Made by a program: the position numbers and the translations under genes
In this document: in pieces, positions 44,096 through 54,617 of the stretch
Numbering within the stretch: position 1 is the stretch's first letter
Layout of the letters: every line of letters begins with the position of its first letter
From: Streptomyces halstedii
Lineage (GTDB): Bacteria > Actinomycetota > Actinomycetes > Streptomycetales > Streptomycetaceae
Assembly (NCBI GenBank): GCA_000720535.1
Contig: JOAZ01000011.1
Coordinates: 124,001 to 188,000, forward strand
Direction of reading: 5' to 3'
DNA: 64,000 nt
The notes under the pieces: generated by a model
Database searches by the model: none
Seen by the model: only the letters and a program-made list of their open reading frames with translations
Told to the model about the DNA's origin: nothing

Positions 44096-46321
44096 TCAGC
44101 CGTAGATGCCGAACTCGTGGAGCGAGTAGCCCCATTCCGTACCGCGGGCCGTCAGCTGGAGGCGCACGTACCGGGCCGTTTCCGCGATGCCGAGGGTGTC
44201 GATGTCCCCGTCACCCGAGGTGGTGGTGTGCACGGTGCGCCAGTCGGTGCCGTTGTCGGAGACCCGCACCTCGTACGCCTTGGCGTAGGCGGGGTCCCAG
44301 ACCAGCTGGAGGGTGCGGAACGCGGTGGGCGCGCCCAGGTCCACCTGGATCCACTGCGGGTCGCTCCAGTCGCTGGCCCAGCGGGTGTCCGCCCGGCCGT
44401 CGGTCGCCAGGTCCGGGGTGCAGGGGCAGTCACCGTAGGACTCCTGGAAGGAGGAGGCCGTGGTGGTCTTGTGCAGCGCGACGTTCGTGCCGTCGACCGG
44501 GGGCGCGACGACCTTGACCGACTTGGTCTCGATGCCCGCGTTGCCGTGGCCGTCCTCGGCCTGGAGGTACACCTTCCACACCCCGAGCTTCTCGGGGGCG
44601 GTGACCGCGAAGGTGCCGTCGCCGGTGGAGCGCCACCGGGCCTCGACGAGGCGGTTGTCGCCGGCGGCGTAGTTGCCGCTGAGGAAGACCTTGTACGTCA
44701 CCGGGTCGCCGTCCGGGTCCCGTACGTCGGCGCGGACGGTGAACTCCCCGCCGGCGGGGGCGGAGGAGGCCGGGGTGACGGTCATGCCCGAGATGACGGG
44801 CGGCGTGTTGTCCCCGCTCGTCGATCCGGCGTACGCCTTCTTCACCGCGTAGTACGACAGGCGCTTCAGGCCGTCCGGCAGCAGGTTGAACCAGACGCCT
44901 CCGAAGTCGTGCTCCACGCCGTAGTGGAAGAGCGTCGCACCGAGCGCCACGCCCCGGTGGCCGGTGACGCACTGCCACGCCTTGGTGTAGCCCTCGGCCT
45001 TCCGCACGTCGGTGGGCTCGTCGGGGACGCCGTTGGCGTCGTCCGGCACCTCCCACTCGCCGGCCGGTCCGCCCTCGGTGATGATGTAGGGCTTGGTGTA
45101 GCCGCCCTCCTCCCAGGCCGTGCGCACGTTGCAGATGTCGCCGTAGGAGTTCATCGAGTACAGGTCGAGGTCCGGGGCGTTGCGCTTGTAGTAGGGCCAG
45201 GCGCCCGTCCAGGCGTCGGTGGAGGTGACCGGGTGGTCCGGGTCGATGGTGTGGATCTTCTTGGCGACGTCGTTGACGAAGCCGGTGTAGGCGTCGCGCT
45301 GCTTCTCCAGCTCGTCGCCGCTGTAGCAGTTCTGGAGGCCGAGGACCGATTCGTTGCCGACGTTCCACATGAGGACGCCGGGGTGGCTCTTGTAGGTGTC
45401 GACCCACTTGGCGAACTCGGTGAGCGAGTCGTTCTTGTACGCCGTGTCGGTCAGGTAGTTGACGCATCCGCCGCTGCCGGGGCCGCCGCCGGGCTGGAGC
45501 CAGAAGCCGCTGACGACCTTGATGCCGTTGGCGGCGGCCTCGTCGAGCAGGGGCTTGCTGGATCCGTCGGTGCCCCAGGTGCGGATGGTGTTCACACCCA
45601 TGGACCTCAGGTCGGGCAGGTAGCGGCCCGCGTCGGCGACGGACGGGCCCCAGGTGAGTCCCTTGACCTGGTAGGGCTCGCCGCCCACGGTGAGCTGCCA
45701 GTCGCCCTGCGAGCCGGTCACGGCCACCGCGCCGCCCGCGGCCGGCGGGGTGGTTCCGTCGCCGCCGCCGTAGACCTGGAACTCCCAGAGCGAGTAGCCG
45801 TAGCCGCCGGCCCGCGCGGTGCCGAGCATGCGGACGTAGCGGCCGGAGCCGGAGACGGCGAGGTCGTCGGTGCCGCCGTCGCTGCCGGTGACGGTCTTCA
45901 GGGTGCGCCAGTCGGTGCCGTTGTCGGAGGCCTGGATCTCGTACGCCTGGGCGTGCGCGGCCTCCCAGGTGAGGACGACCCTGCTGAGGTCGCGCACGCC
46001 GCCGAGATCGACCTGGATCCACTGGGGGTCGCTCCACTGGCTGGCCCAGCGGGTCCCGGTGAGGTCGCCGTCGACGGCCGCGGAGGCGGGGTAGGCGTCG
46101 CCCTCCTGGGAGGACGCGGTGGCCGGCCTGCCCTGGGACAGCAGGCTCTCGGCGGCTCCCGCCGGCGGGGAGGCGGCGAGCGTGAGCGACGACGCGAGCA
46201 GCGCGCCGAGGGTGATCAGCGGGACGGCCGCGCGCCGGCGTACCCGGGCGCGGGGTGCGGGCGGTCGCGGGGTGGGATGTGCGAGGGGGTCCGGGGTGGG
46301 ACGTGTGAGGGGTATCGGCAC
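44096..46321 (-). CDS. Secreted GH2-type TIM-barrel protein with two discoidin (CBM32-like) domains
   Basis: A 741-residue exported enzyme. Order: basic N-terminus and Sec signal (about 1-57, ending AGAA), F5/8-type-C/CBM32 domain (about 58-190, TRWASQWSDPQWIQVDLGG), a GH2/GH5-like barrel (about 200-480), an Ig-like domain (DNTPPVISGMTVTPASSAPA onward) and a C-terminal CBM32 (TRWASDWSDPQWIQVDLGA). Catalytic candidates are Glu in MWNVGNESVLG and Glu in YIITEGGPAGEW. The CBM32 domains suggest binding to galactose, GlcNAc or related sugars. GTG 46321 with CCAGGAGCAGACT upstream is chosen. The substrate is unknown. The N-terminal CBM32 closely resembles that of the next upstream protein. Confidence 0.85.
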   Translation of the reverse strand: MPIPLTRPTPDPLAHPTPRPPAPRARVRRRAAVPLITLGALLASSLTLAASPPAGAAESLLSQGRPATASSQEGDAYPASAAVDGDLTGTRWASQWSDPQWIQVDLGGVRDLSRVVLTWEAAHAQAYEIQASDNGTDWRTLKTVTGSDGGTDDLAVSGSGRYVRMLGTARAGGYGYSLWEFQVYGGGDGTTPPAAGGAVAVTGSQGDWQLTVGGEPYQVKGLTWGPSVADAGRYLPDLRSMGVNTIRTWGTDGSSKPLLDEAAANGIKVVSGFWLQPGGGPGSGGCVNYLTDTAYKNDSLTEFAKWVDTYKSHPGVLMWNVGNESVLGLQNCYSGDELEKQRDAYTGFVNDVAKKIHTIDPDHPVTSTDAWTGAWPYYKRNAPDLDLYSMNSYGDICNVRTAWEEGGYTKPYIITEGGPAGEWEVPDDANGVPDEPTDVRKAEGYTKAWQCVTGHRGVALGATLFHYGVEHDFGGVWFNLLPDGLKRLSYYAVKKAYAGSTSGDNTPPVISGMTVTPASSAPAGGEFTVRADVRDPDGDPVTYKVFLSGNYAAGDNRLVEARWRSTGDGTFAVTAPEKLGVWKVYLQAEDGHGNAGIETKSVKVVAPPVDGTNVALHKTTTASSFQESYGDCPCTPDLATDGRADTRWASDWSDPQWIQVDLGAPTAFRTLQLVWDPAYAKAYEVRVSDNGTDWRTVHTTTSGDGDIDTLGIAETARYVRLQLTARGTEWGYSLHEFGIYG

Positions 46322-46390
46322 AGTCTGCTCCTGGCAGGTCGTGGTGCGGGCGGCGGGGCGCGGCCGCCCGTGCCGCCGGCGGGTGGGGAG

Positions 46391-46422
46391 GACGGCCCGT
46401 CCGCTCGGTGGGACGGGCCGTC
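46391..46422. terminator. Hairpin in the 46.3-46.5 kb spacer
   Basis: A perfect 12-bp stem (46391-46402 with 46411-46422) with an 8-nt loop lies upstream of the GH2-like start. It may be a second terminator for the beta-helix gene or a 5' structure of the GH2-like mRNA. Confidence 0.55.
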
Positions 46423-46499
46423 CGCTCTCGTGCGCCGCGGATGCGGTCACTCCGGGCCGGGGGCGCGGGGAGGCCATCCGTCCCGGAGGCGTCCTGTCG

Positions 46500-46528
46500 G
46501 GCCCCCGCCGGACGTCCCGGCGGGGGCC
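46500..46528 (-). terminator. Terminator after the beta-helix gene
   Basis: A perfect 12-bp GC-rich stem (46500-46511 with 46517-46528) around a 5-nt loop lies 6 bp beyond the stop of the beta-helix gene. Confidence 0.85.
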
Positions 46529-46534
46529 GGCCGG

Positions 46535-48733
<2,199 letters not shown>

Positions 48734-48773
48734 GGGGGGCTCCTTGGAGAAGAGGCCGTAAGGGATGCGAGCT

Positions 48774-48787
48774 GGAGAGCGCTCTCC
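48774..48787. promoter_or_regulatory. LacI-family-type palindromic operator upstream of the beta-helix gene
   Basis: GGAGAGCGCTCTCC is a perfect 14-bp palindrome centred on GCGC, like the CebR box (TGGGAGCGCTCCCA) but with changed flanks. It suggests a related LacI-family regulator responding to a different sugar. Confidence 0.65.
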
Positions 48788-49249
48788 GGCACCCTGCCCG
48801 CGCACGGTCCATGCGGTCAAGAACTCTGACACCACTTTTCTTTTGTCTTTCATTAAGGGGGAGTTGACGTTGCGGGCGGGTGGGAGCCCCTCCCCGGCAG
48901 GTCGGCGGGCTCGTCGGCATCGCGTACGCCCCTGTCGCGGCGGGGGCCGGGACCGGCGACCGGTTCGGCCGGGACGGCCCGGCCGGTGACCGCGGACCGC
49001 GACCGGTGGCCACGCGCGCGAGCGCGGCCCGCGGGCTCAATACCCAGACGTACCGGGATGTTTGTGACGGATCGTGGCGCCCTGACGGCGCGCCCGGCGC
49101 GAACTCCCCCACCGGGGAACGGGATCCGGGCGGTACGGGACCGGCCCCGCGGACACGGCAGCGGTATCCGGACACACCGGGTGCACACAAACACCCCGAC
49201 TCCAGGCACACTCTGTGTGTCGCATCATCGTTTGAAGGAAGATCTGCGC
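48788..49249. other. Divergent promoter region between the beta-helix gene and terD
   Basis: No gene is seen. The stretch 48833-48860 (TTTTCTTTTGTCTTTCATTAA) is strongly AT-rich and lies just upstream of the operator, so it probably holds the beta-helix promoter. The remainder is GC-rich up to the terD ribosome site GAAGGAAG (49234-49241). Confidence 0.55.
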
Positions 49250-49834
49250 ATGATCACGCTCAAGAAGGAAGACGGCCCGGCGGACCTCGACGGGGTCACC
49301 CACCTGTCCATCGGCGCCTCCTGGGACCCCACCGCCGGCAGCAGTGGCGGAGTGATAGGGGCGCTTCGCCGCAAGAAGGGGACCGACCTCGACCTCATCG
49401 CCATCGCGATGCAGGGCGACGACCCGGTGCGCCTGGCGGGCCTGGACTCGCTCGACCCGATGGGCAACGGCTCCGTCGTGCACAGCGGTGACAACCAGAC
49501 CGGCCGCGGTGACGGGGACGACGAGACCGTGACGGTCGATTTCGCGAACGTTCCGTCGAACATCACGTCGATCGTGTTCGTCGCCGCCGCCTACAAGAAG
49601 GGCAGTTCCTTCCAGCAGGCGCGCAACATCAGCTTCAAGGTGTACGACGCCACCGGAGGCAGCACGCAGCAGGTCGCCGACATCTGGCCCAGCCTGCTCA
49701 CGACCGACAACGGGTGCGCCGTGGCGAAGGCGTACCGCATCGGCACCGCCTGGAAGCTGGAGGTCATCAACGTCACGGGGAAGATCAAGCAGGGCAGCGA
49801 ACAGGCCCTGATGCGTTTCGCCGTGAGCAAGTAG
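49250..49834 (+). CDS. TerD-family protein (tellurium resistance/stress)
   Basis: A 194-residue calcium-binding beta-sandwich protein of the TerD/TerE family, which Streptomyces carry in many copies. Family landmarks are ITLKKEDGPADLDGVTHLSI, the acidic metal site GDNQTGRGDGDDETVTVDF, SITSIVFVAAAYKKGSSF with NISFKVYDA, and the C-terminal LEVINVTGKI. The N-terminus differs from classical TerD (GVSLSKGGNVSL), which marks it as a divergent member. ATG 49250 has AAGGAA 9 nt upstream. It stands alone, followed by a terminator, with no terABC genes nearby. It may act in general stress or development rather than tellurite resistance. Confidence 0.92.
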   Translation: MITLKKEDGPADLDGVTHLSIGASWDPTAGSSGGVIGALRRKKGTDLDLIAIAMQGDDPVRLAGLDSLDPMGNGSVVHSGDNQTGRGDGDDETVTVDFANVPSNITSIVFVAAAYKKGSSFQQARNISFKVYDATGGSTQQVADIWPSLLTTDNGCAVAKAYRIGTAWKLEVINVTGKIKQGSEQALMRFAVSK

Positions 49835-49870
49835 CGGTCGGCCACCAGGGCCGCCCGCGCTGCGGCACCC

Positions 49871-49907
49871 TCGGGCCCGGCATCCGGAGACGGACCGCCG
49901 GGCCCGA
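49871..49907 (+). terminator. Terminator after terD
   Basis: A perfect 11-bp stem (49871-49881 with 49897-49907) with a 15-nt loop starts 36 bp after the terD stop. Confidence 0.8.
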
Positions 49908-50330
49908 GCCATGTGCGGGCGGGCCCGGGGGGGGCTGATGGGGCCGGTGGGGCGGGTGGGGATGGGCCAGGTGTTGGGGCCGGGCAGTGGGGCCGGGCCA
50001 GTGGTGGGCCGGGCCGGGCGGCTGGGACCGGGAGGCCGGGCCCGCGCCGGGGTGAAGGCGACCCCAGGACCCCGTCCGCCCATCGCTCAGGGCCATTCGG
50101 CCCCGGGCTCGCCGGGCCACTTCGATGTCGGCGAACGCGCGGTCCGGTGAAACGGGCGAACGCGCGGTCCGGTGGACCGCCGCGCGCCACCGCGTCACCT
50201 CCTTGAACGGTGACGCACCCTGTGCCAGAGTCATCGCGCCCGCACCGCACGGCACGGCGGCAGACGACCGCCCCCGCCCGGACGGCCCGCGGTTCGAGGT
50301 CCGTACACCGACACGCACGGAGGGCTTCAC
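49908..50330. other. Non-coding region with dense G-runs and a direct repeat
   Basis: No gene is seen in these 423 bases. 49918-50040 carries many GGG/GGGG runs on the plus strand and could fold into G-quadruplexes. A 19-bp direct repeat follows at 50131-50174. The last 80 bases should hold the promoter of the Tat-exported hydrolase. Confidence 0.7.
50131..50174. repeat. 19-bp direct repeat, two exact copies
   Basis: GCGAACGCGCGGTCCGGTG occurs at 50131-50149 and 50156-50174, with a 25-bp period. Part of it (GGTCCGGTGGACC) is also self-complementary at the second copy. It could be a regulator-binding array for the gene starting at 50331. Confidence 0.75.
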
Positions 50331-51407
50331 GTGATCAACAGGCGCACGTTCACCCGGAGTCTGGGCCTGGGCACCGGTCTGGCCGGTGTGACGCAGATCG
50401 GGCTGCCAGGCTTTCGGGCCACCGCCGCCACGTCCGCGGAGGGCGCGGCCGCCGCCCGGCCGGGCGACATCGCGCGGCACGCTCCGCACCCGGGCGCCCC
50501 GGCCTCGTTCGGGGCGCCGAAGCGGATCAGGGCCGGCCTGCTGGACGTCGGTTACGCCGAGGTGGGGCCCGCCCACGGCCCCGCCGTCGTCTGCCTGCAC
50601 GGCTGGCCCTACGACATCCACAGCTTCGCCGGTGCCGCACCCGTGCTCGCGGCCCACGGCTATCGCGTCGTCGTTCCCTACCTGCGCGGCCACGGCACGA
50701 CCCGCTTCCTCTCCCGCCACACCTTCCGCAACGCCCAGCAGTCGGCGATCGCCCTCGACGTCCTCGCCCTGATGGACGCGCTGAAGATCGACAAGGCGGT
50801 GCTCGCGGGTTTCGACTGGGGAGCGCGGACCGCCGACGTCATCGCGGCGCTCTGGCCCGGACGCTGCAAGGCGCTGGTGTCGGTGGGCGGCTACCTGATC
50901 ACCGATCTGGAGGCCAACCTGCGGCCGTTGGCCCCGAAGGCGGAGTACGCCTGGTGGTACCAGTACTACTTCTCGACGGAACGCGGCCGGCTCGCCCTGG
51001 AGGACCGCACCCGGCGACGCGACCTGGCCAGACTCGTCTGGGAGACCGTCTCCCCCACCTGGGACTTCGACGACGCCACCTTCGAGCGCACGGCCGCCGC
51101 CTTCGAGAACCCCGACCACGCCGCCGTCGTCATCCACAACTACCGCTGGCGGCTCAGCCTGGCCGAGGGCGAGCGGCGCTACGACCGCTACGAACGAAGG
51201 CTCGCCGCCCGCCCGTTCATCACGGTGCCCACCCTCACGCTGGACGCCGGACTGGATCCGTTCACCGCGCCGGACGACGGGGCGTCCTACCGGGACCGGT
51301 TCACCGGCGCGTACGAGCACCGCACCCTGGCGGGCATCGGCCACAACCTGCCGCAGGAGGCGCCCGACGCGTTCGCCCGGGCCGTCCTCGACGCGGACCG
51401 TCTCTGA
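50331..51407 (+). CDS. Tat-exported alpha/beta hydrolase, epoxide hydrolase/dehalogenase-like
   Basis: A 358-residue protein with a twin-arginine signal (INRRTFTRSLGLGTGLAG) and an alpha/beta-hydrolase fold. The oxyanion motif is VVCLHGWPYDIHSF. The nucleophile elbow GFDWGARTAD carries Asp rather than Ser, as in epoxide hydrolases and haloalkane dehalogenases. The acid is probably the Asp in TLDAGLDPF and the base the His in AGIGHNLPQE. GTG 50331 is the first codon that includes the full Tat motif, and a ribosome site (GGAGGG) precedes it. Being exported, it may act on environmental epoxides or esters. The substrate is unknown. Confidence 0.9.
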   Translation: MINRRTFTRSLGLGTGLAGVTQIGLPGFRATAATSAEGAAAARPGDIARHAPHPGAPASFGAPKRIRAGLLDVGYAEVGPAHGPAVVCLHGWPYDIHSFAGAAPVLAAHGYRVVVPYLRGHGTTRFLSRHTFRNAQQSAIALDVLALMDALKIDKAVLAGFDWGARTADVIAALWPGRCKALVSVGGYLITDLEANLRPLAPKAEYAWWYQYYFSTERGRLALEDRTRRRDLARLVWETVSPTWDFDDATFERTAAAFENPDHAAVVIHNYRWRLSLAEGERRYDRYERRLAARPFITVPTLTLDAGLDPFTAPDDGASYRDRFTGAYEHRTLAGIGHNLPQEAPDAFARAVLDADRL

Positions 51408-51565
51408 GCCGCCCTCAGGGCATTCCGACACGCCGACACCCTCTCGACAGGTGACCTATGCGGACCGAACCTCAAGAGGAACGGCCAAGGGGAAGAAGGC
51501 GATCCGCCGGGACCGGACGGTGACGGTTCTTGTCAGCGGTGACCGTCACCCGTCAGGATGGTGAG

Positions 51566-52129
51566 GTGAACCTCGATCATGTCTTCGTCTGCGGCAGTCC
51601 GGCCCTCGATTTCACGGCGACGCTGCGCGCACGCCGGTCGGCACGGTTCGAGATGTTCACGACGCCGGAGAGGCTGAACGCCTGGTACGTCGGGTCCGGA
51701 GTCGTCGACGCGGTCACACCCGGCCGGGAGTCCGACGTCGAGCAGGCCATGTCCGTACGGGAGGCCGTCCACCACCTGGTGACGGCCCGCCGACTCGGAT
51801 CCGGCTACGACGACACGGCCCTCGCGGTGCTGAACCACGCGGCCCGCCGGCCTTCGGCGGTACCGCAGCTCACCCCGTCCGGACGGCGTACGGAGGCGAC
51901 TCCGGAGGAGGCGCTGTCCACGGTGGCCCGCCTCGCCGTCGAGCTGCTGAGCGGGCCGGATGTGCCGCTCCTCAAGGAGTGCGGGAATCCGGAGTGCACC
52001 CGCGTCTACATCGACCGTTCGCGCGGCACCCGCCGGCAGTGGTGCGGCATGGAGTCCTGCGGCAACCGGATCAAGGCCGCCGCGTACCGGGCCCGCAAGA
52101 GGAACGTACGACCCGCCGTCTCCGCCTGA
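51566..52129 (+). CDS. CGNR zinc-finger protein with ABATE domain
   Basis: A 187-residue putative DNA-binding regulator. The N-terminal stress-responsive ABATE domain (VNLDHVFVCGSPALDFTATL) is followed by the C-terminal CGNR zinc finger: LKECGNPECTRVYIDRSRG, then RRQWCGMESCGNRIKAAAYR, whose four Cys bind zinc. Family members are actinobacterial regulators of unknown targets. GTG 51566 gives the usual family start; a TTG at 51530 or GTG at 51539 would add a few residues without family support. It lies 158 bp after the hydrolase, so co-transcription is uncertain. Confidence 0.88.
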   Translation: MNLDHVFVCGSPALDFTATLRARRSARFEMFTTPERLNAWYVGSGVVDAVTPGRESDVEQAMSVREAVHHLVTARRLGSGYDDTALAVLNHAARRPSAVPQLTPSGRRTEATPEEALSTVARLAVELLSGPDVPLLKECGNPECTRVYIDRSRGTRRQWCGMESCGNRIKAAAYRARKRNVRPAVSA

Positions 52130-52271
52130 CGCCGTCCCGCGCCGGAGACGGAGACGGAGACCTCACAGAAGCCTGACGGAGGCCGGGCGGAGACGTCCCA
52201 TGGGGGCCGTTCCGGTGACGGGCGGCGCCTGACGGAGGCTCGGTCCGTCCGGTGGCGGGCCGCCGGTCAGG

Positions 52272-52967
52272 TCACGCGGGGGCCTCGAACGTACCGGGGC
52301 TGTCGGAGGTGGCGCTCCACTCCGGCGCCCGCTGCCGGTCGGCCTCCGCCAGCCCACGTGTGACGCCCTCGGCGTCCTTGTCCGTGGTGTACACGGGCGA
52401 GCCGGGCTGCTGGCGCCAGGACTCGTCGAGACCGCCGGTGTCGACCGGGTCGAAGCCGAGCGCGTTCACGAGGTCCATGACGACCGCCTTGGCCTTCGGG
52501 TCGTCGCCCGCCACCGGCAGGGCGATCCGGCCGGGGGTTCCGGCCGGACGGCCGTTCCCTCCGAGGTGCTGGGCGTAGATGTTGTTGAAGGCCTTGATCA
52601 CCGGGTGGTGAAGCTGCCCTTCGACCCACCGGCTCTCGGCCAGACCGGCTTCGATCTCCTCGATGCGGCCGTCTCGCTGGCGCGGGTAGTAGTTGCCGGT
52701 GTCCACGACGATCAGGCCCTCGGGCGCCTCGCGGAACAGGTCGGGCGGCAGGTCGGGGATCCGGTTCTCCGGGATCGTCACGACGACGAGGTCCGCGCCG
52801 CGCGGCGCCTCGCTCACGGTCACCGCCCGCGCACCCGCCTCCGAGGCGAGGGCGGCGAGTGTCTCGGGCCCGCGCGAGTTGGCCACCGCGACCTCGTGTC
52901 CGAGGGCGGTGAGCCTGCGGGTGAGCGTGCCGCCGATGTTCCCGGCGCCGATGATGCCGATCTTCAT
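52272..52967 (-). CDS. F420H2:NADP-oxidoreductase-like NAD(P)-binding protein
   Basis: A 231-residue Rossmann-fold protein. MKIGIIGAGNIGGTLTRRLT is the dinucleotide-binding start, AVANSRGPETL follows at the end of strand 2 (the Ser/Arg suggests NADPH), and VVVDTGNYYPRQRDG matches the NADP oxidoreductase/F420-dependent (PF03807) family. The later KAFNNIYAQHL and FDPVDTGGLDESW are also typical. It may move electrons between F420H2 and NADP, or be a divergent reductase; the sequence does not decide. ATG 52967 directly opens the fold. It is a single gene with its own upstream region. Confidence 0.82.
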   Translation of the reverse strand: MKIGIIGAGNIGGTLTRRLTALGHEVAVANSRGPETLAALASEAGARAVTVSEAPRGADLVVVTIPENRIPDLPPDLFREAPEGLIVVDTGNYYPRQRDGRIEEIEAGLAESRWVEGQLHHPVIKAFNNIYAQHLGGNGRPAGTPGRIALPVAGDDPKAKAVVMDLVNALGFDPVDTGGLDESWRQQPGSPVYTTDKDAEGVTRGLAEADRQRAPEWSATSDSPGTFEAPA

Positions 52968-53243
52968 GAGCGTCTCCTCCTGGTCGCGCGTCCGGGCCGG
53001 CCTCGCGGCCCATCACAGCCAGCGTGTTCCGCCGGTGCCGGTGGTGCAAGCAGGGGACTTCCGCGGCGGCCGCGGCATACACGGGAAACGCCCTCGGACC
53101 GCGTCGCCCCCGGCTGCGGGCCGGGCCGGGCCCGAAGCCGGGGGCGACACCGGGCGATCTGGTGCGGACGCCCCCGCGTGGCCGGTGGCGGACGCGTACC
53201 GAGACCGCACGGCGCGGCGGTCCCGCGCACCGCCGCCGGGGCC

Positions 53244-53282
53244 GGCTCCTCGTCCCGTACCCGCCGTGCGGGGCGAGGAGCC
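53244..53282 (-). terminator. Terminator after the GH12 cellulase gene
   Basis: A 14-bp stem with one G-U pair (53244-53257 with 53269-53282) lies 7 bp beyond the cellulase stop. The remaining 52968-53243 is a gene-free spacer in which nothing else stands out. Confidence 0.8.
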
Positions 53283-53289
53283 GTGTCAC

Positions 53290-54429
53290 TCAACCCACCG
53301 TGCAGACGGCGCCGTTGAGCGTGAACCGGTCGGGCTTGGTGAAGGTGCCGGAGTGCGTGCCCTGGAAGCCGAACGACTGGCTCGCACCGGCGGCGATCTC
53401 GGCGTTGAACGCCGCACCGGTCGCGGTCACCGCCCCCGAGGACGGGGTGACGGTCGCGTTCCATGCCTGGGTGACCGTCTGGCCCTGCGGCAGCGTGAAG
53501 CCGAGGCGCCAGCCGGAGACGGGCACGGTCCCGGTGTTCGTGACCTTCACGTCGGCGGTGAAGCCGTCGGTCCAGGCGTTGGCGGTGTAGCTCACCGCGC
53601 AGGGCCCGTCGGCCGGGGTCCCCGGCTCACCCGGGCCCTCGCTCCCGCCCCCGGTGAGGACGGACGACGAGAAGGAGCTGACGGCGAGGCCCGCCCCGTT
53701 CTGCCACGGCTCGAACCCGGCCTGGACGCTGGTGAGGTACCAGGAGTTCTGCGCCATTCCCCGGGCCACGGTCGCGTCGACGAAGTCCATCACGTCGAAG
53801 GACCAACTGCTGATGGCGGACGGGGACACGAACGAGATCACGTCGTTGCCGCCGTTGTTGCCGGTCCAGACCTCCCAGCCACGGCCGGCGACGGTCGCGG
53901 TGCCGGTCTGCGAGCCGACCGGCTGGATGGGGCCGACCCGGTTGAACCAGATCATGATCTCGGTGCGGTTGACGCCGTCCTTCTTGGGCTGGGGGTCGAG
54001 CCAGATGTCGTACGCCGCGTCGTAGACCGCGCCGTCGACGTACGTGTAGGTGATGGCGGTCGGCGCGCTGCTGATCGAGTCGAGCCGCTTCGGCAGCTCG
54101 GTCCCGGGCGAACAGTTCGTGTAATGACAGCCGTTGTAGACGGACGGATACGATTTGGGCGCACCGTTGGTGGGCACCGAGCCGTCGGCCCGGGTGACGG
54201 TGAACCCGTTGTCGGTCACGTCGACGCACTGCGCGTCGGTGGTGCCCCAGCGGTTGTTCTGGACCACGTAGCGGTCCTGGATGACGGTCGTGCCGTACTG
54301 GCCGCAGATGGAATCGGCCGCCTGGGCGGGCGCCGCGAGGGCGCCGAGCGCCGCGCACGTGGCCAGCGCCACGAGTGACGCCGTGACGGCCGTGCCCGCC
54401 GACCTCAAAGAGGCGATGAGGCTCTTCAT
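53290..54429 (-). CDS. Secreted GH12 endoglucanase with CBM2 (CelB-like)
   Basis: A 379-residue exported cellulase. Order: Sec signal (about 1-37, ending AQA), GH12 catalytic domain (about 38-262), a short Gly/Pro/Glu linker, and a CBM2 cellulose-binding domain (about 280-379) closed by two Cys. The catalytic glutamates are the nucleophile in NRTEIMIWFN and the acid/base in AGFEPWQNGAG. The CBM2 shows SGWRLGFTLPQGQTVTQAWN with its aromatic face. The length nearly equals S. lividans CelB (381). ATG 54429 has AAGGGA 4 nt upstream. A perfect CebR-type operator lies 26 bp upstream, so cellobiose induction is expected. Confidence 0.97.
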   Translation of the reverse strand: MKSLIASLRSAGTAVTASLVALATCAALGALAAPAQAADSICGQYGTTVIQDRYVVQNNRWGTTDAQCVDVTDNGFTVTRADGSVPTNGAPKSYPSVYNGCHYTNCSPGTELPKRLDSISSAPTAITYTYVDGAVYDAAYDIWLDPQPKKDGVNRTEIMIWFNRVGPIQPVGSQTGTATVAGRGWEVWTGNNGGNDVISFVSPSAISSWSFDVMDFVDATVARGMAQNSWYLTSVQAGFEPWQNGAGLAVSSFSSSVLTGGGSEGPGEPGTPADGPCAVSYTANAWTDGFTADVKVTNTGTVPVSGWRLGFTLPQGQTVTQAWNATVTPSSGAVTATGAAFNAEIAAGASQSFGFQGTHSGTFTKPDRFTLNGAVCTVG

Positions 54430-54454
54430 GATGTCCCTTCGATAGGACCCAATG

Positions 54455-54470
54455 ATGGGAGCGCTCCCAT
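54455..54470. promoter_or_regulatory. CebR-type operator of the GH12 cellulase gene
   Basis: ATGGGAGCGCTCCCAT is a perfect 16-bp palindrome containing the exact 14-bp CebR box TGGGAGCGCTCCCA (54456-54469). CebR represses cellulase and cellobiose-uptake genes in Streptomyces until cello-oligosaccharides arrive. The box is 26 bp upstream of ATG 54429, where it would block transcription or initiation. Confidence 0.92.
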
Positions 54471-54617
54471 TTCCCGCTCCGGCGTGGAACCTATGGGGCC
54501 GTTGTGACTCTCCACAAGAGGGCGGTCCGTAATACTTCGGCGGATGACCGTGCCCCTGGCGTCCTGGGCCCCGCGCCACGGCTGGTGCCCCGGGGGTCCG
54601 CGCCGCACACTGGCGGC

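Noticed and set aside
49039..49044. Minus-strand GGGTAT upstream of the beta-helix gene
   Set aside because: The upstream element does not fit GNNT at the needed distance and the site is 300 bp from the gene.
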